A stretch of 64,000 bases of DNA, from positions 62,001 to 126,000 of the forward strand of contig NZ_JBHVAL010000002.1 of the NCBI RefSeq assembly GCF_042667405.1, read 5' to 3'. Below, in pieces: positions 43,801 through 51,574 of this stretch. Under the pieces are notes generated by a model. That model was given only the letters and a program-made list of their open reading frames with translations. It had not been told where the DNA came from and searched no databases. Numbering within the stretch: position 1 is the first letter of the stretch; every line of letters begins with the position of its first letter. The DNA comes from Arthrobacter sp042667405. Its GTDB lineage: Bacteria > Actinomycetota > Actinomycetes > Actinomycetales > Micrococcaceae. The translations under genes were made by a program, and so were the position numbers.

Positions 43801-44785
43801 GACGACGTCCCGCGCCTCACGTGGGAACGGTACGGCTGCGCCGGGCGGCCAAGGGGCCCCGTCCGCTGGCACCGCCGCACCCACCGGCAACTCGACATCA
43901 GCCGAGGGCATTGTGGCAGAACGGACCGGCATCACAGAATGGGATTTCGGCACCGTGGAGCGCCAGGTCAGCAGGACCATCAAGGGCCACGCCGTCACAG
44001 GGTTTCCGGCCGTGATGGATGAGGGCAAGTCCGTGGCATTGCGGGTATTCCAGACCAAGGCCGAACAGGAATCAGCCATGCGTGGCGGCGTTATCCGGTT
44101 GCTGGCCTTGCGGATCCCATCTCCGGACCGCTATGTGCTGGAACACCTCAGCAACACCGAAAAACTGACCTTCAGCCAGAATCCCCATGGTTCGGTCAGC
44201 GCCCTGATCGCTGACTGTGCGTTGGCTGCGATCGACAAGCTGGTTCCCCAGGAACTGCCGTGGGACAGGGAGTCGTTTGATGCGCTCTACGAAGTAGTCA
44301 GGGCAGAACTGATCGATACCGTCTTCACGGTGACCGCCGTCGTCGAACGCATCCTGGCCAGTACCCGCCGCATCCATAAGGCGCTCAAGTCCAACGCAAG
44401 CCTGCCGCTGATCAGTGCGCTCAACGACATGAAGAGCCAACTGGAGCAGCTGGTCTTCCCGGGTTTTGTGGCACAAACGGGCTACGCCCAGCTCAGCCAG
44501 TTGCCCAGGTATCTGCAGGCCATGGAGAAGCGCTTGGAAAAGCTGCCCGGCAATGTGCAGCGTGACAGCCTCAACATGGGCATTGTCCAGGCCTTGGAAG
44601 ATGACTACGACGACGCTGTGTCCGCGCTGCTCCCCGGACGTCGGGCGGGCACTGAGTTAACCCGGGTGCGCTGGATGATCGAGGAGCTGCGGGTCAGTCT
44701 CTTCGCAGTGGAACTCGGGACGGCATACTCCGTATCGGAGAAGCGGATCCGTACAGCACTGAACCAGGCGCTGGCTCCCGCCTAG
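40826..44785 (+). CDS. hrpA: ATP-dependent RNA helicase HrpA (DEAH box)
   Basis: A 1319-residue DEAH-box helicase. The Walker A loop GETGSGKT is at residues 34-41 and the DEAH motif at 131-134 (STIIIDEAHERSLNIDF). SATI follows in IITSATIDPERFA. Motif VI is in ASANQRSGRCGRVSEGIAIRLYSE. Domain order is RecA1, RecA2, winged helix and ratchet (HA2), then a large C-terminal region (DUF3418-like) up to 1319, which is the normal length for bacterial HrpA. It unwinds or remodels structured mRNA and ribosome-mRNA complexes. The gene is translationally coupled to the WYL regulator. Confidence 0.95.
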   Translation: MTLHISYPAELPVSERREDLMAAIAANQVTIIAGETGSGKTTQIPKMCLELGLGDKGLIGHTQPRRLAARTVAERIASELDVEIGQEVGFQVRFTGEVSAATKIKLMTDGILLAEIQRDKLLRKYSTIIIDEAHERSLNIDFILGYLKRILPQRPDLKIIITSATIDPERFAKHFGSDDEPAPIIEVSGRTYPVEIRYRPLSQPVDPDDEDSDDELEEDRDPLDAVCDAVDELAQEVPGDILIFFSGEREIRDAAEAINGRIQSNRRLAGTEVLPLFARLSLQEQHRVFNPGGKRRIILATNVAETSLTVPGIKYVIDTGTARISRYSHRTKVQRLPIERVSQASANQRSGRCGRVSEGIAIRLYSEEDFDSRPQFTDPEILRTNLAAVILQMTAMGVARGPKDVENFPFVEPPETRAINDGVTLLRELGALSAQKSADGRGNGRSGGGLTAVGQKLAQLPVDPRLGRMIVEAGKRGCVREVMILAAALTIQDPRERPTDKQQLAAEKHARFRDEISDFTGYLNLWNYLQEKQRELSSTQFRRLCRNEFINYLRVREWQDLFTQLRQLAKPLGISLDNKREADPVGNYEGIHISLLSGLLSHIGLLDERKREYAGARGSRFAIFPGSALFKKSPTYVMAAELVETSRLWARVAAKFDPLWAEQVAPELVKRTYSEPHWSSRQGAVLAHEKVTLYGVPIIPNRRVNYGRIDPELSRELFIRHALVEGEWRTHHKFFHRNRALLQEIEELETRMRRRDILVDDQTLFEFYDARVGKDVVSERHFDKWWKDARQSDPHLLDFDQSLLMSEDAEALDDSAYPKTWVHKGFELPLSYEFHPVAPGSAPNPSDGVTAEVPVLFLNQLDDAPFRWQIPGQRVDLVTALIKSLPKQVRKNFVPAPDVARQATEALEAGFDPEVDELEPSLELVLRRLRGHIIPPGSWNWEAVPPHLRVSFKVVDSKGKVLDEGKDLAQLQEKLAPAIRRAIAESLGATPATTSRASRGNGTAAPGGQGAPSAGTAAPTGNSTSAEGIVAERTGITEWDFGTVERQVSRTIKGHAVTGFPAVMDEGKSVALRVFQTKAEQESAMRGGVIRLLALRIPSPDRYVLEHLSNTEKLTFSQNPHGSVSALIADCALAAIDKLVPQELPWDRESFDALYEVVRAELIDTVFTVTAVVERILASTRRIHKALKSNASLPLISALNDMKSQLEQLVFPGFVAQTGYAQLSQLPRYLQAMEKRLEKLPGNVQRDSLNMGIVQALEDDYDDAVSALLPGRRAGTELTRVRWMIEELRVSLFAVELGTAYSVSEKRIRTALNQALAPA

Positions 44786-44807
44786 CCGTATGGCTGGAGA
44801 TGCAGAA

Positions 44808-44841
44808 AACCCGGCGATGCCTTTCACAGCATCGCCGGGTT
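44808..44841. terminator. convergent terminator, hrpA / HIT gene
   Basis: A 13-bp stem (44808-44820 with 44829-44841) with an 8-base loop lies between genes that end at 44785 (+) and 44856 (-). An A-run precedes it, giving a T-run for the minus strand. Confidence 0.8.
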
Positions 44842-44855
44842 AACACGCACGGAAA

Positions 44856-45284
44856 TCAGTCTTCCGGGACAGCCTCGCCGTGTCCGGCCGCCCTCAGCGC
44901 CGCACGAAGCTTCACAGCCGTCGCATCCATCACGGCCGGGTCCGGGTTGTGGTCGACATTGTGGATCTCAAAATCCGCGGTGGAATACGCGGGCCACACA
45001 TGCACATGGAGATGGTCCACCTCGAAGCCTTCCATCAGGACGCCCACGCGCTTGGCGGAGAACAACTCTTCCTGGACCTTGCCGATGCTTTGGGAGACGT
45101 CCATGACCTTGGCCAAGAGCTCCGGGGTGGCGTGCGTCCAGGAGTCGACTTCCTCCCTCGGGACCACAAGGGTATGGCCTTGGGTGATGGGGGCGATGGT
45201 CAGGAACGCCACCACGTCCGCGTCCTTCCACACAAAGCGGCCCGGGATCTCCCCGTTGATGATCCTGGTGAACAAGGTACTCAT
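44856..45284 (-). CDS. HIT-family nucleotide hydrolase
   Basis: A 142-residue histidine-triad protein. The active-site triad is HLHVHVWPAY (His91, His93, His95). The early TLFTRIINGEIPGRFVWKDADVVAFLTIAPITQGHTLVVP is the HINT-branch signature, although the HIT residues are spread normally. Members hydrolyse aminoacyl- or nucleotidyl-phosphoramidates. The start ATG 45284 overlaps the end of the alcohol dehydrogenase gene by four bases, so it lies in one transcript with it and the sulfurtransferase. Confidence 0.9.
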   Translation of the reverse strand: MSTLFTRIINGEIPGRFVWKDADVVAFLTIAPITQGHTLVVPREEVDSWTHATPELLAKVMDVSQSIGKVQEELFSAKRVGVLMEGFEVDHLHVHVWPAYSTADFEIHNVDHNPDPAVMDATAVKLRAALRAAGHGEAVPED

Positions 45285-46429
45285 GCGTCTGCCCTTTCAG
45301 CTGGTTCCTGAAGTGTTGCGGTGTCCAGCACAAAACGGTACTTCACGTCGCCGGCCACCATGCGGTCATAAGCCTCGTTGAGCTGGTCCGCGCGGACAAT
45401 TTCGATGTCGCTGGCTACCCCGTGCTCTGCACAGAAGTCCAGCATCTCCTGTGTCTCCTCAATGCCGCCGATCAACGAGCCCGCGTAGGCGAGGCGGCGG
45501 CGGATGAGCAGGCCCGGGCTGACCGGAGGCATGTCGTCGGCGGGAAGACCCAGCTGGAAGAGCGCCCCATCGAGCCGGAGGGTGCGGAAGTACGGGTTGA
45601 GGTCGTGGGGTGCGGCAACGGTATCGATGATGACGTCGATGCTACGGTTGGCGGCCTCCATCGCGTCGGCATCCTTGGAGAGCACCACGTGGTCCGCTCC
45701 GAGTTCACGGGCGGCATCGAATTTGGACTCGGAAGTAGTGAAGACCGTGACCTCCGCGCCCATGGCCTTGGCGATCTTGACGGCCATATGCCCCAGTCCG
45801 CCCAATCCCACCACTCCTACGGAGTCGCCCTCTTCGACATCGAAGTACCTCAACGGTGAGTAGGTGGTGATTCCCGCGCACAAAAGCGGTGCCGCTGCTG
45901 CCGGGTCCAGCGACTCGGGCACCCGCAGCACGAAGCCCTTGTCCACCACTACCGACGTCGAATAGCCGCCCTGGGTGATGGCATCGGCATGGCGGGGATC
46001 GGCAGCGCCGTAAGTACCGACGTTGCCACGCTCGCAATACTGTTCCAGGCCTTCAAGGCAGCTGTCGCACTCGCGGCACGAGTCAACCATGCATCCGACC
46101 CCCACACGGTCACCTACGGAGAAGGCCGAAACCGAGGCTCCCACGCGGGTTACGTGGCCAACAATTTCGTGGCCCGGCACCAGCGGATACGGGGGCACCC
46201 GCCACTCTCCCCGGGTCGCGTGGACATCCGAGTGGCACAAACCGCAGAATTCGATGGCGATCACCACGTCGTCCTCACCTGGCTCGCGGCGTGCCACTGT
46301 CAACGGCACCAGGCCGCTTTCGGGCGAGGTGGCGCCATACGCCGCTGCCAGCACTCCGGCGGAGGCTTCGGAGGTGTCGAGGGTGATGGTCTTCGCGAGG
46401 GGTGGGGGCACCGGGCGTCCAGGATTCAT
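45281..46429 (-). CDS. zinc-dependent NAD(P) alcohol dehydrogenase (CAD/YahK-like)
   Basis: A 382-residue medium-chain dehydrogenase/reductase. Catalytic zinc ligands are in EFCGLCHSDVHATRGEW and PLVPGHEIVG. The structural zinc is held by four Cys in GCMVDSCRECDSCLEGLEQYC. The coenzyme loop GVVGLGGLGHMAVKIAKAMG has a Gly-x-Gly-x-x-Gly pattern, and the loop following it reads TTSESK, which suggests NADP. The nearest relatives are cinnamyl-alcohol-type or broad aldehyde reductases (YahK). The true substrate is unknown. The start overlaps the sulfurtransferase end by four bases. Confidence 0.85.
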   Translation of the reverse strand: MNPGRPVPPPLAKTITLDTSEASAGVLAAAYGATSPESGLVPLTVARREPGEDDVVIAIEFCGLCHSDVHATRGEWRVPPYPLVPGHEIVGHVTRVGASVSAFSVGDRVGVGCMVDSCRECDSCLEGLEQYCERGNVGTYGAADPRHADAITQGGYSTSVVVDKGFVLRVPESLDPAAAAPLLCAGITTYSPLRYFDVEEGDSVGVVGLGGLGHMAVKIAKAMGAEVTVFTTSESKFDAARELGADHVVLSKDADAMEAANRSIDVIIDTVAAPHDLNPYFRTLRLDGALFQLGLPADDMPPVSPGLLIRRRLAYAGSLIGGIEETQEMLDFCAEHGVASDIEIVRADQLNEAYDRMVAGDVKYRFVLDTATLQEPAERADA

Positions 46430-47325
46430 GCTTCGACGCTACTCCCGTCGGCGCGACTCATGCTACTTGGGCCTCCAGCACCGGCTTCGAACGGCGCGTC
46501 ACCGACGGCGACGTCGTTCGCTGCGTTGTTCGACCACTGCGAAAAGGATCCGGGGTACAGGGCCGCCTTGAAGCCTGCGATCTCCAGTGCGGCAATCTCG
46601 TGGGAGGCCGTAACGCCGGAGCCGCAGTAGACGGCAACGTTGGAGTTTTCATCCAGGCCGAGGGCCACAAAACGGCGTCGCAGCTCCCCAGCCGGGAGGA
46701 AGGTACCGTCCGAAGATACGTTCTGCGTCGTCGGGGCGCTCAGGGCACCCGGGATATGGCCGGCCCTGGGATCGATGGGTTCCACTTCGCCCCTGTACCG
46801 TTCTCCGGCCCGGGCGTCCAGCAGCACACCTTCGCGGCTCCACTGCGAGGCCTCCTGCTCGGTGATGGACGGCATCCGCCCATCGCTCAGGGAAACATTG
46901 CCGACGACGGCGGTCACTTCCCCTGCCTCCAGCGGGTAGCCGGCGGCCCGCCAGGCGGCCAGGCCGCCGTCGAGCAGGTAAACGGACTCGACTCCCGCAT
47001 TCCGAAGCATCCACCAGGCGCGCGCTGCCGCCATGCTGCCGCTGTCGTCGTACGCAACGACCGTGTCGCCGTCGTTGATGCCCCACTGCCGCGCAGCTTC
47101 CTGGAAACGTTCCGGGGATGGCAAGGGGTGGCGGCCCCGTCCTGCCTCGGCATGCTCTGCCAGCTCGGTGGGGAGGTCCACAAACACCGCACCCGGCACG
47201 TGGGCGGCGAGGTAGTTCCCGTGCCCGTCATCCCGGCCAAGGACCCACCGAACGTCCAGAAGTACGGTCCGCTCCCCTGTTTCAAGGCGCTGGTGCAGTT
47301 CCGGGACAGTCATCAGGGTGGCCAT
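46426..47325 (-). CDS. rhodanese-type sulfurtransferase (thiosulfate / 3-mercaptopyruvate)
   Basis: A 299-residue tandem-rhodanese enzyme. The N-terminal domain (VPELHQRLETGERTVLLDVRW, HVPGAVFVDLPTEL) is inactive-like, and the C-terminal domain has the persulfide loop YCGSGVTAS with Cys234. CGSGVTA rather than CRKGVTA is typical of 3-mercaptopyruvate sulfurtransferases (SseA), so that activity is more likely than thiosulfate transfer, but not certain. ATG 47325 is chosen (MATLMTVPEL); GGAGAACGC just upstream is its ribosome-binding site. Frames further upstream run into the divergent gene's promoter. It diverges from a Cds1-type cysteine enzyme. Confidence 0.85.
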   Translation of the reverse strand: MATLMTVPELHQRLETGERTVLLDVRWVLGRDDGHGNYLAAHVPGAVFVDLPTELAEHAEAGRGRHPLPSPERFQEAARQWGINDGDTVVAYDDSGSMAAARAWWMLRNAGVESVYLLDGGLAAWRAAGYPLEAGEVTAVVGNVSLSDGRMPSITEQEASQWSREGVLLDARAGERYRGEVEPIDPRAGHIPGALSAPTTQNVSSDGTFLPAGELRRRFVALGLDENSNVAVYCGSGVTASHEIAALEIAGFKAALYPGSFSQWSNNAANDVAVGDAPFEAGAGGPSSMSRADGSSVEA

Positions 47326-47382
47326 GCGTTCTCCTTCATTGGGGATGCGGGCGCCGGTGCTGCCGGAACCACGTTTCCAGCC

Positions 47383-47388
47383 TAGGCT
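47383..47388 (+). promoter_or_regulatory. candidate -10 element of the Cds1-like gene
   Basis: TAGGCT ends 6 bases before GTG 47395. It has the same hexamer and spacing as argS and the MBL-fold gene. Confidence 0.45.
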
Positions 47389-47394
47389 TATCCG

Positions 47395-48477
47395 GTGAGC
47401 AATTCGTGTATTCAGGACAGGACCTGGGCCAGCGAGGCCATCCGTACCATCGAGGCCGAAAACAACCGCTCGGCGGACACGCACCTATACGCCGTTCCAC
47501 TTCCCGAGCACTGGGGCGTGCAGCTGTACCTGAAGGATGAGTCCACCCACCGTTCGGGCAGCCTGAAACACCGCTTGGCGAGGTCGTTGTTCCTGTACGG
47601 CCTGGTCAACGGGTGGATTACCGAGGGAACCACCATCGTGGAAGCCTCCAGCGGCAGCACTGCCGTCTCAGAAGCCTACTTTGCCCGGCTGATCGGATTG
47701 CCGTTCATCGCTGTCATGACCAAAACCACGAGCCCCGAGAAGATCGCCTTGATCGAGGACTTCGGAGGCTCTTGCTTGCTGGTGGACCATGCCTCGGAGG
47801 TCTACGCCGTCGCTGAAGAAACCGCCCGGACCTCCGGCGGCCACTACATGGACCAGTTCACCTACGCTGAGCGGGCCACGGACTGGCGCGGGAACAACAA
47901 CATCGCAGAATCGATCTTCGAACAGCTCGCGCTCGAAGAGCACCCCGTGCCGGAATGGATCGTCGTGGGGGCCGGGACCGGCGGAACCAGCGCAACCATT
48001 GGCCGCTACCTTCGCTACAACAGGTACGCTACCCGCCTCGCCGTGGTTGATCCGGAAAACTCCGCCTTCTACCCGGCGTGGCGGGATGGCAACGCAGCTA
48101 CTGCTGCCGGACTCCCCTCACGTATCGAGGGCATCGGCCGCCCCCGGTCCGAACCAAGCTTCGTGCCGGCAGTTATCGACCACATGATCCAAGTGCCTGA
48201 CGCCGCCTCCGTTGCGGCCATGCGGCACCTCCGCAAACTCGCCGGCCTCCATGCCGGGCCTTCCACAGGAACCAACCTGTGGGGTGTCTGGCAACTGGTG
48301 GCACAAATGGTGGCGGAGGGCCGCAAGGGCAGCATCGTTTCGCTCATGTGCGACGCCGGTGACCGTTACGTGGGCAGCTATTACGACGCCGGGTGGCTGG
48401 CTGCCCATGGCCTGGACCCGGTTCCGCACGAGCAAGTCCTGAACCGCTTCCACGACACAGGAGTCTGGACGGGCTAA
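47395..48477 (+). CDS. cds1: PLP-dependent cysteine-synthase-like enzyme, probable L-cysteine desulfhydrase Cds1
   Basis: A 360-residue fold-type II PLP protein. The PLP lysine is Lys58 in STHRSGSLKHRLARSL. TIVEASSGSTAVSEAYFARLIG is the substrate loop of cysteine synthases, and GAGTGGTSATIGRYLRY binds phosphate. The C-terminal TGTNLWGVWQLV and VSLMCDAGDRYVGSYYDAGWL match the actinobacterial Cds1 group (Rv3684), which breaks L-cysteine into pyruvate, sulfide and ammonia. Plain O-acetylserine sulfhydrylase is a weaker alternative. It starts at GTG 47395 with a candidate leaderless promoter. The stop overlaps the opposite MBL gene's stop by four bases. Confidence 0.8.
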   Translation: MSNSCIQDRTWASEAIRTIEAENNRSADTHLYAVPLPEHWGVQLYLKDESTHRSGSLKHRLARSLFLYGLVNGWITEGTTIVEASSGSTAVSEAYFARLIGLPFIAVMTKTTSPEKIALIEDFGGSCLLVDHASEVYAVAEETARTSGGHYMDQFTYAERATDWRGNNNIAESIFEQLALEEHPVPEWIVVGAGTGGTSATIGRYLRYNRYATRLAVVDPENSAFYPAWRDGNAATAAGLPSRIEGIGRPRSEPSFVPAVIDHMIQVPDAASVAAMRHLRKLAGLHAGPSTGTNLWGVWQLVAQMVAEGRKGSIVSLMCDAGDRYVGSYYDAGWLAAHGLDPVPHEQVLNRFHDTGVWTG

Positions 48478-49127
48478 ACCTCCACAGAGTCCCGCGGGGC
48501 AAGTTTGGTGTAGGTGGTCCCGTAGCGGGCACCGATCCTCGTGACATGGCCTTCGACGATTCCGCGTCCGAGCTCGTTGAGCAGTCCGTCATGGACAGGG
48601 AAGGCCTTCGGCGCGCGCACCGAGATCACGAAGTCCACCACCTCCCTTACCTTGGACCATGGCGCATTAATGGGAACGAGGAGCGTCCGGACATTGATCC
48701 CGTCCGGCACCACGAACGAGTCGCCGGGGTGGAACACGTTTTCATCCACGAGGTACCCGATGTTGGCCACCACCGGAATCTGCGGGTGGATCACAGCGTG
48801 CTGTCCCCCAAACGTCCGGATGCCGAAACCAGCTACGTCAAAGGCCGAACCCGGGTCGACCGAATGCACGCGTGCGGCCACGTCACTGTCTTCCCGCAAT
48901 GCGGCCGCCACTCCAGAAGGCGCGTACACTTCCAGGGCTGTATTGCTTCGAAGGGCCGCCAGCACTACGGGACGGTCGATGTGGTCGTTGTGCTCGTGGG
49001 TGACAAGCACCGCGCTGGCTCCCTCCAGGGCCTCCTCCGATTCGGAGAAGGTGCCGGGATCGATGACCAGGACTTTTTGGTCCTTCTCCAACCGGACACA
49101 GGCATGGGTGTACTTGGTGAGCTTCAT
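48474..49127 (-). CDS. MBL-fold metal-dependent hydrolase (UPF0173-like)
   Basis: A 217-residue metallo-beta-lactamase-fold protein. The metal motif VLVTHEHNDHIDRP (HxHxDH) is present. Further His positions are in GGQHAVIHPQ and PVHDGLLN. KVLVIDPGTFS precedes the motif. Members hydrolyse varied phosphoesters, lactones or amides, and some are RNases, so the substrate is open. It is leaderless by arrangement (TAGGCT 6 bases before the ATG). It diverges from zur, so the two may share a control region of about 90 bases. Confidence 0.82.
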   Translation of the reverse strand: MKLTKYTHACVRLEKDQKVLVIDPGTFSESEEALEGASAVLVTHEHNDHIDRPVVLAALRSNTALEVYAPSGVAAALREDSDVAARVHSVDPGSAFDVAGFGIRTFGGQHAVIHPQIPVVANIGYLVDENVFHPGDSFVVPDGINVRTLLVPINAPWSKVREVVDFVISVRAPKAFPVHDGLLNELGRGIVEGHVTRIGARYGTTYTKLAPRDSVEV

Positions 49128-49133
49128 GGGGAC

Positions 49134-49139
49134 AGCCTA
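49134..49139 (-). promoter_or_regulatory. candidate -10 element of the MBL-fold gene
   Basis: On the minus strand this reads TAGGCT, 6 bases before ATG 49127. Confidence 0.45.
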
Positions 49140-49174
49140 TGGGCGGCCGTTGACAGTTTCCAAGCATCGCCAAC

Positions 49175-49195
49175 TGGTAAAATCGTAGTTTGCCA
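49175..49195. promoter_or_regulatory. imperfect inverted repeat upstream of zur
   Basis: TGGTAAA and TTTGCCA are separated by 7 bases (one mismatch), 27 bases before the zur ATG and overlapping a TAAAAT hexamer that could be its extended -10. It could bind a Fur-family dimer, possibly Zur itself. TTGACA at 49150-49155 is a possible -35, but the spacing to TAAAAT is 22, too long for a standard promoter. Confidence 0.35.
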
Positions 49196-49221
49196 GCATC
49201 CCCACGGAAGTGAGCCTTTCC

Positions 49222-49698
49222 ATGCCACACGGCACCAATTCCGCCGCGACCGAGCCGGGCAGGCCGGCTGCTCCGGCCACAGGCGGAGTCAAGGAGCAGC
49301 GCGTCACCAAGCAGCGCTTAGCCGTCAGCGCCGCGCTGGACGAATTGGACGACTTCGTCAGCACCCAGGAGTTGTACCGCCTGATGCAGAACAAGGGCAT
49401 CTCGGTCTCCTTGGCCACCAGCTACCGCATTCTGCAGTCCCTGGCCGACGACGGCCTTATTGACGTCCTCCGCAACGGCGAGGGCGAAGCCGTCTACCGT
49501 CGTTGCGCCGTCACCGGACACCACCACCACCTGCTGTGCCGGAACTGCGGCAAGGCCGTGGAAGTCGAAGCACCCGCCGTCGAGACCTGGGCAGCCCGCA
49601 CTGCCTCGGAGCACGGCTTCACGGAAGTAGCGCACACGGTGGAAATCTTTGGCCTGTGCCCCGAGTGCACCGCCAAGAAGGCAGCAGGAAAGCTCTAG
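49222..49698 (+). CDS. zur: Fur-family regulator, probably the zinc repressor Zur
   Basis: A 158-residue Fur-family protein starting MPHGTNSAATEPGRPA. The N-terminal DNA-binding domain (about 25-90) has VTKQRLAVSAALDELDDFVSTQELYRLMQNKGISVSLATSYRILQSLADDGLIDVL. The dimerisation domain has a His-rich VTGHHHHLLCRNCG and later GLCPECTAKK, giving Cys106/Cys109 and Cys146/Cys149 for a structural zinc. The gene faces the znuA-znuC-znuB genes, and their zinc uptake role makes Zur more likely than Fur or PerR. ATG 49222 is favoured over GTG 49210. Its TAG shares the four bases CTAG with the znuB stop on the other strand. Confidence 0.87.
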   Translation: MPHGTNSAATEPGRPAAPATGGVKEQRVTKQRLAVSAALDELDDFVSTQELYRLMQNKGISVSLATSYRILQSLADDGLIDVLRNGEGEAVYRRCAVTGHHHHLLCRNCGKAVEVEAPAVETWAARTASEHGFTEVAHTVEIFGLCPECTAKKAAGKL

Positions 49699-50585
49699 AG
49701 CGCCCGGGCCGGCTGGTCCCGCGTCACGCGGCCGTTCATGCCCCGGTCCACCCGCAGCCGGCCAATGATCCTGCAGACCACGTAGATCAGGAACGACAAC
49801 GTTGTCACGTAGGGGCTGATCGGGATGCGGCTGCCGAGGGCAAGGAGGATGCCTCCCACCGTCGAGGTCAGGGCAAAGGCAACACTCAACATGACCACCA
49901 GTTTGGGCGAGGTTGTCACCCGCAAGGCTGCGGCCGCAGGCGTGATCAGCAAAGCCAGCACCAACAGCGCGCCAACGATTTGGATGGACAGGGCCACACT
50001 GACGCCCAGCAGCACCATGAAACCGATCGCCAGGCCACGCACGGGAACGCCGCGGGCTTCTGCCATTTCAGGGTCAACGCTGGCGAAGCTGAGGGGACGC
50101 CAGATCATGGCCAAGGCAATCATGACCACCACGGCTGTTCCTGCGAGGGCCTGCAACTGGACGGTATCCACTGAGACAATCTGGCCGGTCAGCAGACCGA
50201 ATTTGTTCGCTGCACGGCCTTCGTAGAGCGCCAGGAAGAGAATTCCGAGGCCCAGCCCGAAGGGCATGATGACGCCGATGATCGAGTTCTTGTCCCGCGC
50301 CCTGACGCCCATGAAGCCAAGCAGGACGGCGGCCGCCACCGAGCCGATCAGGGAACCGAGGATGATATCGGCTCCGATCAAGAGTGCGAAAGCGGCACCG
50401 GCAAAGGACAGTTCGGAAATCCCGTGGACGGCGAAAGCCAGGTCCCGTTTCATCACGAACGTCCCCACGAGGCCGCCGAGCAGCCCAAGGACAGCGCCTG
50501 CCCAGAGCGAATTCTGGACGAGGACGAGCAATTCGCCGTAGTTCTCGAAGTTGAAAATGGTCTGCAGAATCCCGTCCAGGTCCAC
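49695..50585 (-). CDS. znuB: zinc ABC transporter permease
   Basis: A 296-residue ABC-3 family permease with about eight helices. The family signature region is GLAIGFMVLLGVSVALSIQIVGALLVLALLITPAAAALRVT, followed by helices with SVAFALTSTVGGILLAL. The start MDLDGILQTIFNFENYGEL precedes the first helix. It transports Zn2+ (possibly Mn2+) with znuC and znuA. It starts one base after the znuC stop; the stop overlaps the zur stop on the opposite strand. Confidence 0.9.
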   Translation of the reverse strand: MDLDGILQTIFNFENYGELLVLVQNSLWAGAVLGLLGGLVGTFVMKRDLAFAVHGISELSFAGAAFALLIGADIILGSLIGSVAAAVLLGFMGVRARDKNSIIGVIMPFGLGLGILFLALYEGRAANKFGLLTGQIVSVDTVQLQALAGTAVVVMIALAMIWRPLSFASVDPEMAEARGVPVRGLAIGFMVLLGVSVALSIQIVGALLVLALLITPAAAALRVTTSPKLVVMLSVAFALTSTVGGILLALGSRIPISPYVTTLSFLIYVVCRIIGRLRVDRGMNGRVTRDQPARAL

Positions 50586-51419
50586 TTAGAGCTCCTCCCC
50601 GGCGGTCGCGTGGGCATCATCATGGAAGTGCGTAGTGGCGTCCGGAAGACCGACGACGACGATCCTTCCGTTGGTGTGGATAACCTCCACATGGCTGTTG
50701 TACAGTTCGGACAAAACTTCCGTGGTCATGACTTCCTGCGGGGTTCCCACCCGGAACTGGCCGCCGGCCAGATAGAGCACACGGTCCACGTACTCAATGA
50801 CGGGATTGATCTCGTGCGTCACGAAGACCACGGCGCTGTTCCGTTCGTGGCATTGTTTGTTGATCAAGGAGCTGACGCCCTGTTGGTGGTGGAGGTCAAG
50901 GGAGAGCAACGGCTCATCGCAGAGCAGCACCCGCGGCTCGGTAGCCAGCGCCTGGGCCACCCTCAGCCGCTGCTGTTCGCCTCCGGAAAGCTGGCCAACC
51001 GGCACTTTTGCGTAGTCCGATGCCCCCACCAGCTCAAGCAATTCGTCGATGCGCTGATTGACTTTGCCTGAAGCGAGCCGCATCCCCCAGCGATGGCCGT
51101 CGATGCCCAGGCCCACCAGGTCGCGGGCACGCAAGGGGGTGTCCGGTGCGAAGGACTTTTGCTGGGGAATGTAACCGATCTGCTTGCTGCCGCGTTCCAC
51201 CGGATGCCCGGCAAGGGAGACCGTTCCGGCGTGAAGTTCCTGCAACCCCAGGAGGACCTTCAGGAAGCTGGTCTTGCCGCTGCCGTTCGGACCCAGGACG
51301 GCAAAGAACTCACCCGGGTTGATGTCGAGGTCAAGGTCCTTCCAGAGTGTCCTCTTGCCGAACTGCAGACTGGCTCCGCGGAGGCTCACTACGGGTGTCA
51401 AAAGTTGTCCTCTATCCAT
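50586..51419 (-). CDS. znuC: zinc ABC transporter ATP-binding protein
   Basis: A 277-residue ABC ATPase. Walker A GPNGSGKT is at residues 43-50, QQKSFAPD is the Q-loop, the signature is LSGGEQQRLRVAQAL, and Walker B/H-loop are in LLCDEPLLSLDLHHQ and VTHEINPV. A start at ATG 51419 (MDRGQLLTP) is chosen; a longer in-frame start at 51623 would run into the znuA end and its terminator. A C-terminal His/Asp stretch (DATTHFHDDAHATAG) may bind zinc. It is coupled to znuB. Confidence 0.92.
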   Translation of the reverse strand: MDRGQLLTPVVSLRGASLQFGKRTLWKDLDLDINPGEFFAVLGPNGSGKTSFLKVLLGLQELHAGTVSLAGHPVERGSKQIGYIPQQKSFAPDTPLRARDLVGLGIDGHRWGMRLASGKVNQRIDELLELVGASDYAKVPVGQLSGGEQQRLRVAQALATEPRVLLCDEPLLSLDLHHQQGVSSLINKQCHERNSAVVFVTHEINPVIEYVDRVLYLAGGQFRVGTPQEVMTTEVLSELYNSHVEVIHTNGRIVVVGLPDATTHFHDDAHATAGEEL

Positions 51420-51503
51420 ACGTTGCTGGAACGTAGTTCGTTGGGTGCCGGCCCGGGGCATCCGGCGCGGGCGATTGCAGGCCTGGGTGGCGGCAAGCAA
51501 AAA

Positions 51504-51544
51504 GCCCCGCAGCCATCCTGAACATCTTAGGACGCCGGCGGGGC
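51504..51544 (-). terminator. terminator downstream of znuA
   Basis: A 7-bp GC stem (51504-51510 with 51538-51544), with an inner TCCT/AGGA pairing, is followed on the minus strand by a T-run (complement of the A-run at 51499-51503). It separates znuA from znuC, so znuCB may be transcribed by read-through or a second promoter. Confidence 0.7.
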
Positions 51545-51574
51545 CCTTCACCGCATTCCGGAAGCTGGAAAGTA

